A stretch of 64,000 nt of DNA from Dyella_D sp052115385 (GTDB lineage Bacteria > Pseudomonadota > Gammaproteobacteria > Xanthomonadales > Rhodanobacteraceae). The stretch lies in contig NZ_JBFRGP010000004.1 of the NCBI RefSeq assembly GCF_052115385.1, forward strand, positions 186,001 through 250,000, read 5' to 3'. The notes under the pieces were generated by a model, which saw only the letters and a program-made list of their open reading frames with translations, was not told the DNA's origin and did no database searches. A program made the translations under genes and the position numbers. Of this stretch, positions 43,644 through 52,630 are shown piece after piece; positions within the stretch are counted from its first letter, which is position 1, and each line of letters starts with the position of its first letter.

Positions 43644-44788
43644 GGTCGCTGCAATGGCGCATGCTGGCGGCGCTGGGCCTGGTGATCGTGCTGGCCTGGT
43701 CGATCTCCATCGCGATGTTTGCCGCCGTGCTGGTCTCCGGGCGGGCGAATTTCTGGCACGAGCATCTGGACTGGCTGGGCCAGGCCCTGGTCGGCAGCCT
43801 GCCGGATCACTGGAAACCGGAGGCGCCGCCGCACGCGCTGCCGAATGCGGCCCAGCTTCCCGGGCGTGGCGGCGATCCCAGCGGCATCCTTACCGCCATG
43901 CTGCTCAACACCGTCGAGCTGGCCATCGTCGGCCTGTTGATGTGGTGGGCGGTGGTCGCCTCGCTGCGGCCGCTGAAGGCGATCTCGGCGGAGATCGGCC
44001 GGCGCCGGGCCTTCGATGCCGCGCCCTTGCCCACCGAGCGGGTGCCGTCTGAGCTGCGCCCGCTGCTCGTCGCGTTCAATGCGCTGCTTGGCCGTGTCGA
44101 CACTGCCATGAAGGCCGAGCACCAGTTCATCGCCGATGCCGCGCACGAGTTGCGCACGCCGCTGGCCGCGCTGCACGTGCAGGCCGACGTGGCCTTGCTG
44201 GCTGGCACGCTGGAGCGCAAGGACGAAGCGCTGCGCAAACTGCTCGATATCGCCCAGCGCAGCCATCGCCTCGCCGAGCAGCTGCTGGACCTGGCCCGGC
44301 TGGATGCGGGCCTGCATGCGTTGAGCGTGCAGCGCATCGACCTGCTGGAGCTGGCCAATCACGTCGTCGACGAATTCGTGGTGCGTGCGGAAGGTCGCGG
44401 CACGCGGCTGTCGATCGACGGCACCTCGTGCTGGGTGCGCTGCGACGTCGACGAGATGGGCATCCTGATTCGCAACCTGATCGACAACGCATTGCGGCAC
44501 GGTCGCGCGGACGGCGCGGTGGAAGTGAGCTGCAGCCAGGTGGTGCGTGAGGACGGTACCCATCCGGTACTGGAAGTGGTCGACGACGGACCGGGCGTGC
44601 CTGAGAGCGAACGGGTAGTGATTTTCGAACGCTTCTATCGCGCCAAGGGCAGCGTCGTGCGCGGCAGCGGCATCGGCCTGTCGCTGGTGGTGCGCATTGC
44701 CGAGCTGCACGAGGCGAGCATCGAGACTGGCGCCGGCATGGGCGGCGCCGGCCTTTGCGTCCGCGTGGTCTTCCCGCCGCAGGACTGA
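43640..44788 (+). CDS. QseC-type sensor histidine kinase
   Basis: A 382-residue kinase with two transmembrane segments, a short periplasmic part of about 60 residues, the dimerisation domain with H169 in 'DAAHELRTPLAAL' and an HATPase with 'LIRNLIDNALRHG' and 'GSGIGLSLVVRIA'. It starts with GTG overlapping the response-regulator stop. The short periplasmic part gives little clue to the signal. Confidence 0.93.
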   Translation: MRSLQWRMLAALGLVIVLAWSISIAMFAAVLVSGRANFWHEHLDWLGQALVGSLPDHWKPEAPPHALPNAAQLPGRGGDPSGILTAMLLNTVELAIVGLLMWWAVVASLRPLKAISAEIGRRRAFDAAPLPTERVPSELRPLLVAFNALLGRVDTAMKAEHQFIADAAHELRTPLAALHVQADVALLAGTLERKDEALRKLLDIAQRSHRLAEQLLDLARLDAGLHALSVQRIDLLELANHVVDEFVVRAEGRGTRLSIDGTSCWVRCDVDEMGILIRNLIDNALRHGRADGAVEVSCSQVVREDGTHPVLEVVDDGPGVPESERVVIFERFYRAKGSVVRGSGIGLSLVVRIAELHEASIETGAGMGGAGLCVRVVFPPQD

Positions 44789-44822
44789 TCGCGTCAGTGG
44801 TTGTTCAAGTCCACGGCGCAGG

Positions 44823-44838
44823 CCTAATCAAATCCTAA
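44823..44838 (+). promoter_or_regulatory. Response-regulator box upstream of the DUF3313/PqiA operon
   Basis: CCTAA-N6-CCTAA is a direct repeat with an 11-base period, part of a 14-mer (TAATCAAATCCTAA) that matches the box at 42920 with one difference. It lies about 105 bases before the lipoprotein gene. Confidence 0.55.
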
Positions 44839-44942
44839 AACCCTCTTCCTAGGCTTCACCTCGAAGCGCCGCTCGCGCGCCGCTCGACCCGAAGACTTCG
44901 TCACGCGGCGCTGGCCGCGTCACCCATGCACAGGAAGGGACT

Positions 44943-45608
44943 ATGCGTATCCACCTCAAGGCGCCCGGCGCCATCTTTTTTTGCGCTACCGTGTTGGCGC
45001 TGGCCGGCTGCGCCACCACGCGGCCGATGCCTTACCAGGGCATCGAATCCTCCGGTTATCTGCGCCCCAATGAGGATACGCACCGCGGCCACCAGCCCTA
45101 TGTGTACGACACGCGGGTGGACTGGAGCCAGTACCGCAGCTTCGTGCTGGATCCGGTGAATATCTATCGCGGCCAGGACCAGCAGTTCGGCAAAGTCGCC
45201 GAGCAGGACAGGCAGGCGCTGGCCGGTTATATGCAGGAGCAGTTCCAGGCGAAGCTGCGCGAACGCTATGCGCAGGTGTCCGAGCCGCGGCGCGACACGC
45301 TGCGCATCCGCGTCACGCTGACCGGCGCGCGCGCCTCGACTACTTTCATCAGCACCTTTACCAGGATGGATATCGGCGGTGCGCCGTACAACGCGGTGCA
45401 GGCGGTGCGGGGCAGGGAAGGCCTGTTCACCGGTTCGGTCAGCTACGCGGTGGAAATCTATGACGCCTCGTCGCAGCGCCTGCTCAAGGCTTATGTCGAC
45501 AAGCAATATCCGAACGCGATGAATATGAAGGCCACGTTCGGCGCCATGAGCGCGGCCAGGACCGGCATCCAGAAGGGCGCCGACAACCTGCTGCAGAACC
45601 TGCAATGA
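44943..45608 (+). CDS. DUF3313-family lipoprotein
   Basis: A 221-residue protein with a lipobox 'LALAGCATT' and a DUF3313-like domain ('YDTRVDWSQYRSFVLDPVNIYRG', 'LKAYVDKQYPNAMNM'). The role of the family is not established; it is an envelope lipoprotein. AGGAAGGG precedes the ATG. It opens an operon with two PqiA-like genes and carries the two-component promoter box, which links it to the upstream system. Confidence 0.83.
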   Translation: MRIHLKAPGAIFFCATVLALAGCATTRPMPYQGIESSGYLRPNEDTHRGHQPYVYDTRVDWSQYRSFVLDPVNIYRGQDQQFGKVAEQDRQALAGYMQEQFQAKLRERYAQVSEPRRDTLRIRVTLTGARASTTFISTFTRMDIGGAPYNAVQAVRGREGLFTGSVSYAVEIYDASSQRLLKAYVDKQYPNAMNMKATFGAMSAARTGIQKGADNLLQNLQ

Positions 45609-45621
45609 GCGGGGCCGGGCC

Positions 45622-46221
45622 ATGCGCACGCATCCTTCCCTGATCGTCTGCCCGCATTGCGATGCCGTGTATCGCCGCCCCGCGCTCGCGGCGGGGCAGG
45701 TGGCACGCTGCGGCGAATGCGACGCGGTGCTGCACCGCGCCGCGCGGCTCGATATCAACGGCTGGGTCGCGCTCACGGCGGCGGCGGCGATTCTGTTCGT
45801 GCTCGCCAATATCTTTCCGGTGATCAGCGTGGGACTGCAGCCCTACCGCAACGACGCCACGCTGTGGCAGGCCACCGCTGCGCTGGTGCATGGCGCCTGG
45901 GCGCCGTTGGCATTGCCGGCGGTGGCGGTGGCCATCGTGGCGCCATTCGCGCAGATCACTCTGCTTGGCTGGGTGTTGGCTTATGCATGGCACGGGCGGC
46001 GTGCGCCGGGCTTTCGCTCCGCCATGAAGGCACTGGATTGGCTGCGGCCATGGAGCATGCTGGACGTGGCGCTGCTGGGTGTGGCCGTGGCGGCGATCAA
46101 GCTGGCGGGCATGGCCGAGGTGGCGATCGGCCCGGGCCTGTGGGCGATGGCCGCGCTGATCGGCGTCACCGCCGTCACCGCCAAGGGCGATCCACGCTGG
46201 TTGTGGGAGGCGACGGAGTGA
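45622..46221 (+). CDS. PqiA-like membrane protein, first half
   Basis: A 199-residue protein with an N-terminal zinc-ribbon-like C-x2-C pair ('CPHCDAVY', 'CGECDAVL') and four transmembrane segments of the PqiA domain ('DINGWVALTAAAAILFVLANIFPVISV', 'RPWSMLDVALLGVAVAAIKL'). Full PqiA holds two such halves in one protein; here they are two genes overlapping by 4 bases. PqiA is normally part of a lipid-transport complex with an MCE protein (PqiB). Confidence 0.9.
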   Translation: MRTHPSLIVCPHCDAVYRRPALAAGQVARCGECDAVLHRAARLDINGWVALTAAAAILFVLANIFPVISVGLQPYRNDATLWQATAALVHGAWAPLALPAVAVAIVAPFAQITLLGWVLAYAWHGRRAPGFRSAMKALDWLRPWSMLDVALLGVAVAAIKLAGMAEVAIGPGLWAMAALIGVTAVTAKGDPRWLWEATE

Positions 46222-46856
46222 GCTCGCGGCCACGCGCGTGGCGCCTGGGCATGCTCGGTTGCCGCGTCTGCGGGCTGGTGGTTTCCGCGCCGCTGCAAAC
46301 CGGCGGCAGGTCGTTGTGCCCGCGCTGCCGCGCCGAACTGCAGCCGCCTTTCAGCGGCGGGCTCGGACGCGTCTGGGCGTTGTGGATCGCCGCGCTGATC
46401 TTCTATGTGCCGGCGAATCTGCTGCCGGTGATGGATATCCGTGCGCTCGGCGAGGTGGAGCACGCGGCGACCATCCTGGGCGGCGTGGCGGAGCTGTGGC
46501 GCGATGACTCGTATGGCATGGCGTTGGTGGTGTTCGTCGCCAGCGTGCTCATCCCGGGTGTCAAATATCTCGCCCTGGCCTTCCTGCTGCTGACCGTGCG
46601 CCATGCCAACGGTTGGGCCAGGCGCGCGCGGGCCAGGCTTTATCGCTGGCTCGAAGCCGTGGGCTATTGGTCGATGCTCGACGTGCTGGTGGTTGGTCTG
46701 CTGGTCAGCCTGGTGCAGTTCCAGGCGCTGGGTGAGATCCAGCCGCGCGCGGGTATTTTGTTCTTCGGCATGTCGGTGGTGCTGACGATGCTGGCGACGC
46801 AGAGTTTCGACGCGCGGCTGATCTGGGATGAAGGGGGTGGGGAGGACGCGGCTTGA
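46218..46856 (+). CDS. PqiA-like membrane protein, second half
   Basis: A 212-residue protein starting with GTG inside the stop of the preceding gene. It has C-x2-C pairs ('GCRVCGLVV', 'CPRCRAELQ') and the second PqiA-type domain ('ALIFYVPANLLPVMDI', 'AVGYWSMLDVLVVGLLVSLVQF'). No MCE-domain gene follows; the next gene is on the other strand. It presumably forms a heterodimer with the first half in the inner membrane. Confidence 0.9.
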   Translation: MSSRPRAWRLGMLGCRVCGLVVSAPLQTGGRSLCPRCRAELQPPFSGGLGRVWALWIAALIFYVPANLLPVMDIRALGEVEHAATILGGVAELWRDDSYGMALVVFVASVLIPGVKYLALAFLLLTVRHANGWARRARARLYRWLEAVGYWSMLDVLVVGLLVSLVQFQALGEIQPRAGILFFGMSVVLTMLATQSFDARLIWDEGGGEDAA

Positions 46857-46902
46857 GCGATCGGACTTATGTCCGGTGTATGCCGCTGGCGCAGGCAGCG
46901 AT

Positions 46903-47316
46903 TCAGGCCATCCCATTGCAGCGGATCAACAGCACCTGCTTCATATCCGCGTCGTAGACCACATTGATCTGCGCGCAGCTGCCGTCATGGATGCCCGGCA
47001 CGTCCTTCGATGTCGCGACGATTTTGACGCCGGCGACCTGGCCCCTGATGCCCTTGCGGACGAAGGTACCGAACAGCAGGCGGTGGCCATCGCTGTACTC
47101 GCCGTAGTAATAGCGAGCGTAGTTGCCGAGTACTGTGTCCCTGGGCATGCGCAACTGCGGTTCGACCTCGGCGACCAGGGCGGCCGTGGGCGTCCAGGGT
47201 TTGTTCTCGGGTTCGTCAGCCGGCGACGTGGCCATGCCTGCGCTGCTCCACAGCAGTGCCGCGAGGGCGGTCGCCAGCACGTGGTGTATCCGTGCGGCGT
47301 ATCGATGAGCCGTCAT
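46903..47316 (-). CDS. Secreted protein of unknown function
   Basis: A 137-residue protein with a signal peptide ('VLATALAALLWSSAGMATS'). The mature part has 'YARYYYGEYSDGHRLLFGTFV' and two cysteines ('GSCAQINVV', 'LLIRCNGMA') that could pair. I do not recognise a family. The start at 47316 was chosen for the signal peptide; the frame runs to 47343. It is convergent with the PqiA operon. Confidence 0.72.
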   Translation of the reverse strand: MTAHRYAARIHHVLATALAALLWSSAGMATSPADEPENKPWTPTAALVAEVEPQLRMPRDTVLGNYARYYYGEYSDGHRLLFGTFVRKGIRGQVAGVKIVATSKDVPGIHDGSCAQINVVYDADMKQVLLIRCNGMA

Positions 47317-47492
47317 GAGCGGTGATCCTTCAGCCGTTGCCAATGGATGGTCCGCCTATATTCCCGCTGGCCGGCCCTTTCCGCCAGCCGCTCACGGCTC
47401 GCCGCACGGCCCGCACGTATCGCCGCATTCCGCTGGCGTGCGTCTGTTCGAAGCCGGCTTAATCGCGGCACCCCCGCCGATCCGGAGTTGCC

Positions 47493-47990
47493 GTGAAACC
47501 CCTGCTTCCCGCGTTGTTCCTGCTCGCTGCGTCCCTGGCTCCCGTGCATGCCAAGGAGGCCGCCAACGTCCCCCAAGCCCGTGCCCAGATCCAGCAGCTG
47601 GTGGAGCAGTTCAAGACCGCCATCAAGGCCCATGACGGCGAGGGCATGGCCAAGCTGTTCATGCCCGGTGGTTCCTGGTTTCAGTCCCTGGACGATGCCT
47701 CCTGGGCGAAGGTCAAGACCAGGGAGCCCAACGCCAGGCAGGTGATGCCGGACGACTACCAGAAGTTCTCGCAGTTCGTGGGCAAGGCGACCAAGCCGAT
47801 CGAAGAGACCTTCGATAACGTGCGTATCGAAACGGATGGCACCATCGGCACGGTGTACTTCGATTACGTGTTCCTGCAATCGGGCAAGCCCACCAACCAC
47901 GGCGCCGAGACCTGGCAGCTGGTGCGCACGCCGGATGGCTGGAAGATCAGCGCCATGCTGTATTCCGTGGTATTGGATGACATGCGCTGA
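47493..47990 (+). CDS. Secreted NTF2-like (lumazine-binding/SnoaL-type) protein
   Basis: A 165-residue protein starting with GTG, with a signal peptide ('ALFLLAASLAPVHAK'). The rest fits the NTF2/SnoaL fold: a helical start 'QLVEQFKTAIKAHDGEGMAKLFMPGGSW' and strands ending 'WQLVRTPDGWKISAMLYSVV'. It is often annotated as lumazine-binding-related, but ligand or function cannot be told. GGAG precedes the start. Confidence 0.75.
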   Translation: MKPLLPALFLLAASLAPVHAKEAANVPQARAQIQQLVEQFKTAIKAHDGEGMAKLFMPGGSWFQSLDDASWAKVKTREPNARQVMPDDYQKFSQFVGKATKPIEETFDNVRIETDGTIGTVYFDYVFLQSGKPTNHGAETWQLVRTPDGWKISAMLYSVVLDDMR

Positions 47991-48000
47991 GCTTCGGGCT

Positions 48001-48037
48001 AGGGTGCGCCGTAGCCGGCGACGGACCGGCGCACCCT
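48001..48037. terminator. Hairpin between the NTF2-like and LytS genes
   Basis: AGGGTGCGCC and GGCGCACCCT form a perfect 10-bp stem 10 bases after the stop codon. There is no T-run. The sequence looks like another short intergenic palindrome and may be a terminator or a dispersed repeat. Confidence 0.55.
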
Positions 48038-48052
48038 CTGAGCACGAAAGCC

Positions 48053-49147
48053 ATGCACGCCTCGCCGACGCGACCTGCCGTTCCACCGTTCTGGCTTCCG
48101 CTCGCGGCGGGTCTGCCGATCACCTTGTGCATGGCGGTGATGGCCTTGCCCGAGCTGGGGCATGCGTATGCCGGCGCCTATCGGGCGTTTTTTGCGGTGG
48201 CTTACCTGTTCTGGATCGTGCCGCTGAGCGCATTGCAGCGCAGGCTATGGCAGCGGCGTACGTCGGCCTGGGCCACGGTGGGCGTGCTGTCGGTGGCGAC
48301 CTATGTGCCGTCGGTGATCAACAACGGCATCGGCGGCTTGGCCGCTTTGCATCTGGGGCTGGTGCCTTCGTTGCCGCTGCAGCGCATCTTCACCGGGCTG
48401 GACGGCTGCTGGCTGGCGCTTATCGCGTTCTGTGCCATCCATGCGCTGGTGCTGCATTACACCGAGTTGCAGCATTCGCGGCTGCGCGAGGCGGAAGCCG
48501 CCCGTTTCGCGCGCGAAGCGCAACTGCGCGCCTTGCAATACCAACTGCAACCGCACTTCCTGTTCAACACCCTCAACAGCATTTCCTCGCTGGTGGCCGA
48601 AGGCCGCGGCGCGGATGCCACGCGCATGCTCGCGCGGCTGGGCGATCTGCTGCGCGATTCGCTGGAACGCAGCGATGCGCGGGAGGTGACCCTGGCGGAG
48701 GAGCTGAGCACCACCGAGCATTACCTGGATATCGAGAAAGCCCGCCTCGGCCGCCGCCTGAAAGTGGATACGCGCATCGGCGCCGGCGTGTTGCATGCGC
48801 TGCTGCCGCCGCTGTTGCTGCAACCGCTGGTGGAGAACGCGATTCGCCATGGCATCGCCCCGCGCGTGGAAGGCGGCACGCTGGCGCTGCAGGTCGAGCG
48901 GCAGGACGACTGGCTGAGCATCGACTTGCGCAACGATGGCGTGGCGCCGAGTGACGCGCACGGCGAACGCAACGGCCGCTCGGGCGCGCTGGGTTTGAAC
49001 AACGTGCGCCAGCGGCTGCTTGCGCTATATCCCGAAGCGCATGACTTCCAACTGCACTTGGCCGACGATGGTTCCTGCCGCGTCAGCATCCGCCTGCCGC
49101 TGCGCCTTGCCCCGCCGTCCCGCGGCGCGGAAGCGCTCAGCGCATGA
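48053..49147 (+). CDS. LytS-type sensor histidine kinase (second system)
   Basis: A 364-residue kinase with about four N-terminal transmembrane segments, phospho-acceptor H168 in 'QLQPHFLFNTLNSI', and an HATPase with 'LVENAIRHGIAPRVEGG' and 'ALGLNNVRQRLLALY'. Its domain layout is like the kinase at 22617, but the membrane part is different, so the two probably sense different cues. It overlaps the response regulator by 4 bases. Confidence 0.92.
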   Translation: MHASPTRPAVPPFWLPLAAGLPITLCMAVMALPELGHAYAGAYRAFFAVAYLFWIVPLSALQRRLWQRRTSAWATVGVLSVATYVPSVINNGIGGLAALHLGLVPSLPLQRIFTGLDGCWLALIAFCAIHALVLHYTELQHSRLREAEAARFAREAQLRALQYQLQPHFLFNTLNSISSLVAEGRGADATRMLARLGDLLRDSLERSDAREVTLAEELSTTEHYLDIEKARLGRRLKVDTRIGAGVLHALLPPLLLQPLVENAIRHGIAPRVEGGTLALQVERQDDWLSIDLRNDGVAPSDAHGERNGRSGALGLNNVRQRLLALYPEAHDFQLHLADDGSCRVSIRLPLRLAPPSRGAEALSA

Positions 49148-49869
49148 TGCGCGTGCTGGTGGTCGACGACGAACCGCTGGCGCGCGGCGGCGTGCGCGCG
49201 CGCTTGACTGCGCATGCCGACATGCAACTGGTGGGCGAGGCCGCGGATGGCGAGGAAGCGGTGCGGAGCATGGCAGCGCTGCGGCCGGACCTGGTCTTCA
49301 TGGACGTCCAGATGCCCGGCCTCGACGGGTTGGCGGCATTGCGCAGTTTGCCGCCGGCAGAGCGTCCGCTGGCCATCCTGCTCACCGCCTACGATCACTT
49401 CGCGGTCGGCGCCTTCGAGATCCAGGCGCTGGACTACCTGCTCAAGCCGATCGACGACGAGCGCTTCCGCGAGTCACTGGACCGGGCGCGCGCGGCGTTT
49501 CGCCATCGTGGCGTGGGCGAGGCGGCGCCGGTGGCTTATGCCAGGCGCTTCAGCGTGCGCACCGGCCAGCGCATCGCCGTGATCGATGCGGACGAGATCG
49601 ACTGGATCGAAGCCAGCGACGACTACGCCGGCCTGCACGTGGGGCCGCGCGTGCACCTGCTGCGCGAACCCTTGCATCAATTGGCCGGCCGGCTGGACCC
49701 TGCGCAGTTCGTGCGCATCCATCGCTCGGCGATCGTCAAGCTGGACCGGATTGCCGAGCTGGAGCCGCTGGTCAACCGCGATTGCCTGTTGCGCTTGCGC
49801 GACGGGACGCCGCTGCGGGTCAGCCGGACGTATATCGATCAATTGAATGCTGCACTGGCGAGCCGGTGA
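49144..49869 (+). CDS. LytTR-family response regulator (second system)
   Basis: A 241-residue regulator with a receiver (D54 in 'LVFMDVQMPG', K in 'YLLKPI') and a C-terminal LytTR domain ('IDWIEASDDYAGLHV', 'FVRIHRSAIVKLDRIAEL'). It is coupled to the preceding kinase gene. Target genes are unknown. Confidence 0.93.
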   Translation: MMRVLVVDDEPLARGGVRARLTAHADMQLVGEAADGEEAVRSMAALRPDLVFMDVQMPGLDGLAALRSLPPAERPLAILLTAYDHFAVGAFEIQALDYLLKPIDDERFRESLDRARAAFRHRGVGEAAPVAYARRFSVRTGQRIAVIDADEIDWIEASDDYAGLHVGPRVHLLREPLHQLAGRLDPAQFVRIHRSAIVKLDRIAELEPLVNRDCLLRLRDGTPLRVSRTYIDQLNAALASR

Positions 49870-49912
49870 TGGCGTAGGATCGGCGAATACCGGATGCAGG
49901 GAAGGGAGCACG

Positions 49913-50635
49913 GTGGTCAGGAACGTCTTGGCATGGGGCTTGATCGTGCTGCTGCTCGTCGTGGGCGGCTTGGCGATTGGCCTTGGCCATTCCGTCAGCC
50001 AGCGCGCCGAGGAAACGGCGCAGCCGCGGCCGATCCTGCTCTGGTTCGAGACAGGCGGCATCGTCGATATCGATGAGCGGCGATCCAGGCTGACGCGGTG
50101 GCAGGACCCCTGGCGGCTGGCCCTGGTACTCAACCCGCAAGCTCCTGTCCGCATCGGCGCTGACGACAGCATTCCGTTTGCGGTGGTCGATGAAGCCATG
50201 GCCGAGGCGTGGCGCCAGCGGATGCCGGATATCGGCTATGCCATCGACCAGAACGGGCAGGCCCTGGTGCTATCCAGGTTGGTGCCGGCCGATATCCAAC
50301 CGCCAGGTCCGCATATCCTGTCCATCGACGCGGATGGGCGGATGACCCTGGATGACACGCCTGTGGATGAACGCGCTATCGGCGAGTGGCTGAAACTGTC
50401 GGCCGTGCCGGGCTACCCGCGGGGGGCGGGTACGCCGATCGAGCTCAAGGTCGATCAGCTCACGACTTATGGAAGCGTCCGGCGCGTGTTGACGGTGCTC
50501 GCGGCGAACGGGCCGCGCCGTATCGTGGATTTCGGGCAAGGCAGCAAGCTTGTGCGCCAGTTGCAGCCTGCTCCGCCGGAACATCCGATAGCCACGCCGA
50601 ATTGCCCGCAGCCGTCGAAGTTGGCTTGCCGATAG
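49913..50635 (+). CDS. Membrane-anchored protein with possible ExbD-like domain
   Basis: A 240-residue protein starting with GTG (AAGGGAG upstream) with one N-terminal transmembrane segment ('LAWGLIVLLLVVGGLAIGLG'). Residues about 130-215 ('LSIDADGRMTLDDTPV ... TPIELKVDQLTTYGSVRRVLTVLAA') resemble the periplasmic ExbD/TolR fold, where a short strand-rich domain follows an anchor. The match is weak, and the usual anchor aspartate is not evident. There is no ExbB or TolQ gene nearby. I would call it an orphan with a hypothetical function. Confidence 0.55.
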   Translation: MVRNVLAWGLIVLLLVVGGLAIGLGHSVSQRAEETAQPRPILLWFETGGIVDIDERRSRLTRWQDPWRLALVLNPQAPVRIGADDSIPFAVVDEAMAEAWRQRMPDIGYAIDQNGQALVLSRLVPADIQPPGPHILSIDADGRMTLDDTPVDERAIGEWLKLSAVPGYPRGAGTPIELKVDQLTTYGSVRRVLTVLAANGPRRIVDFGQGSKLVRQLQPAPPEHPIATPNCPQPSKLACR

Positions 50636-50670
50636 GCGCCTGGCTGGCGTTCGGCCATGCCGCGGCCGCG

Positions 50671-51837
50671 TCAGGGTGATTTGTGTCCGGCGCCGGTCGC
50701 GTTATGCACTGCCACCGCGATGGTCTTCAGCGCACTTTCGGTGCCTTCGCAGGTGTCGTTGGCGAACAGGGCGAAACCTTCGTCCTGCGCCGGAAACAGC
50801 ACCATCTGACTCGACATGCCGCCGCTGCCGCCGCCGTGCGCGAGCATTGGCTGACCGGCTTCGTAGGCCAGGTTCCACGGCATGGCTACGCCTTCCCGCG
50901 CGGTGCCGACCAAGGGTTGGCGGATGCGCTGCACGACCGGGTCCTTTGCATCGAGCTGCCATTGCACGTACTTCGCCATGTCTTCGGTGGTCGAGTACAG
51001 GCCCCACGCTGCGCCGGCGTTGCGCAGGTGGTAAGGCATCAGGCGGCCTTCTCGATTGAAGCCTTGCAGCAGGCGCGCGCGGTCGGCGCCTGCCACGGCG
51101 AAGCCGGTGGCGTTCATGCCCAAGGGCGTGAGCAGCCGTTGGCGCATCAAGGTCTCGAAGGGTTGCCCATAGACTTTCTCCAATCCCAGGCCGATCACCA
51201 GGTAAGCGACGTTGGAATAGGCCTCGGTGCTGCCCGGTGCGCTGCGCAGGTGGATGTCGTGCAGCGACGAGAGCAGGGTGTCGCGATTCAATCCTTTCTG
51301 CAGTGCGATCAGTTCGTCGGGCAGGGTGTTGAAATCTTTCTTGGCGAAGATCGCGTCCGAGTCGGGGATGTCGCGTTGCATACCGGAGCGATGCGTGATC
51401 AGGGTCGCCAGCGTGACCGGCTTGTCCTGCCAGGCCAGGTTGGCGTAGTCGCCCGGTAAATAGGGGCGGAAGTCCGTGTCTACGCGCATCTTTCCTTCCT
51501 CGACGGCTCGCGCGGCGAGCGCACCGGTGAAGGTCTTCGTGACGGAGGCAATTTCGTAGATGCTGTGACGGTTTGGCAGCGTGTCGCCGTGCGGCCTGGT
51601 CGCGCCATAGTCGTAGAAGAAGCGGCCTTGCCGCGTTACGGCGACGAGGGACAGGCCGACGTGGCAGCGGTTGTGGAAGTAGTCGGTGGCTGCGGTGTCG
51701 ACGGCGCGGTCGAGAGCGGAGTGGCGGGGGTTGTCACTCGCTGTGAAAGGCTTGGACACCTCGTCCGCACATAGCGTAGTGGCGCAGAGCAGCGCGGCGA
51801 GGCCGATCAAGTGCGTGGCTTGATGGCATGGCGACAT
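50671..51837 (-). CDS. Serine hydrolase of the class C beta-lactamase family
   Basis: A 388-residue protein with a signal peptide ending near 'TTLCADE'. The three active-site motifs are visible: SxxK in 'IASVTKTFTG', YxN in 'AYSNVAYLV' and 'HGGGSGG' in place of KTG. That set fits the D-aminopeptidase/esterase-like serine hydrolases of the AmpC family, so it is more likely an esterase or D-amidase than a drug-resistance beta-lactamase. GGAGC precedes the ATG at 51837. The substrate is unknown. Confidence 0.88.
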   Translation of the reverse strand: MSPCHQATHLIGLAALLCATTLCADEVSKPFTASDNPRHSALDRAVDTAATDYFHNRCHVGLSLVAVTRQGRFFYDYGATRPHGDTLPNRHSIYEIASVTKTFTGALAARAVEEGKMRVDTDFRPYLPGDYANLAWQDKPVTLATLITHRSGMQRDIPDSDAIFAKKDFNTLPDELIALQKGLNRDTLLSSLHDIHLRSAPGSTEAYSNVAYLVIGLGLEKVYGQPFETLMRQRLLTPLGMNATGFAVAGADRARLLQGFNREGRLMPYHLRNAGAAWGLYSTTEDMAKYVQWQLDAKDPVVQRIRQPLVGTAREGVAMPWNLAYEAGQPMLAHGGGSGGMSSQMVLFPAQDEGFALFANDTCEGTESALKTIAVAVHNATGAGHKSP

Positions 51838-51932
51838 GGCTTGCTCCGGTGGCAACCGAGGGTTGGCTGGGGCCATGGTCCCTCATGGTCGCTGCGTAGC
51901 CTTGTGTCGGAGGTCATGGCGGGTGCCATGGC

Positions 51933-52503
51933 TTACGCAATCGCGGTTGCTGCTGAGGGGCTGGAGCTCGGTGCAGTTTCATCCGCAACCATGTCTTCCG
52001 CGGCCTGCCTGTCTTTGACGACCAGTGCGCGCTTGAGTGCGATCTCCAGAAACTTCCCACGATGCCTCGTGCCTATGCTGATCAGGCAAAGCCAGTACAG
52101 CCAGGCCACTCTCGGCATAGTCGGCCATGTCCGCGATCTGATCGCGAGGGAAGCCCGTGATCCACGAAATCAGCCCGCCGTAATGCGCGAAATCGTAATC
52201 GAGCTGTTCCGCATATTCGGTCCGTTCTGAGCGGAAGCTCGGGAAGCGTGGTGGCCACTTCGGTATGAGAGTTGCCGCAACGGCAACCAGTTCCACCAGG
52301 AGAAGGAAGCAGGCAATGACGAGCGTGTAGAGCTTATCCGGTAGCACCTTCATGGAGAGAAAGAAAAGGGCGACCGCGAGTAAGGATATTGCATAGCCGT
52401 ACTTCTCTCTGGTCGATAATCCTACGGCGACGCCAGGGTGCTCAGGTATGTCGTCAATGCACTCATTCAATGTCTTGAACGTCAGCGTGACTGGCCGGTC
52501 CAT
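51933..52503 (-). pseudogene. Membrane protein gene with a +1 frameshift
   Basis: An ATG at 52503 (GGGGAGA upstream) opens a frame with two transmembrane segments ('YAISLLAVALFFLSM' and 'LVIACFLLLVELVAVAATLIP') and runs on sensibly to 'MADYAESGLAVLALP'. There the reading becomes odd ('QHRHEASWEVSGDRTQ') until it stops at 51979. The next frame gives a natural ending ('RHRGKFLEIALKRALVVKDRQ') that stops at 51933. Deleting one C in the CC at about 52089-52091 restores a single protein of about 189 residues. Either a real frameshift or a sequencing error is present. I do not recognise the family. Confidence 0.65.
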
Positions 52504-52630
52504 GCCTGTTCTCCCCTGTGGTGCTTCAAGCATAGCGCTCTTCGAAGGGCCCACGGCGAGTATCATCTTGCACTCACAACGGGGCGTGCCGCGCCAGCGT
52601 TGGGATAATTTCGCTGAGGAAACCCGAGTC

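Noticed and set aside
50671..51837. A drug-resistance beta-lactamase
   Set aside because: The KTG motif is replaced by HGGGSGG and the family is mostly esterases or D-peptidases, so resistance cannot be claimed.
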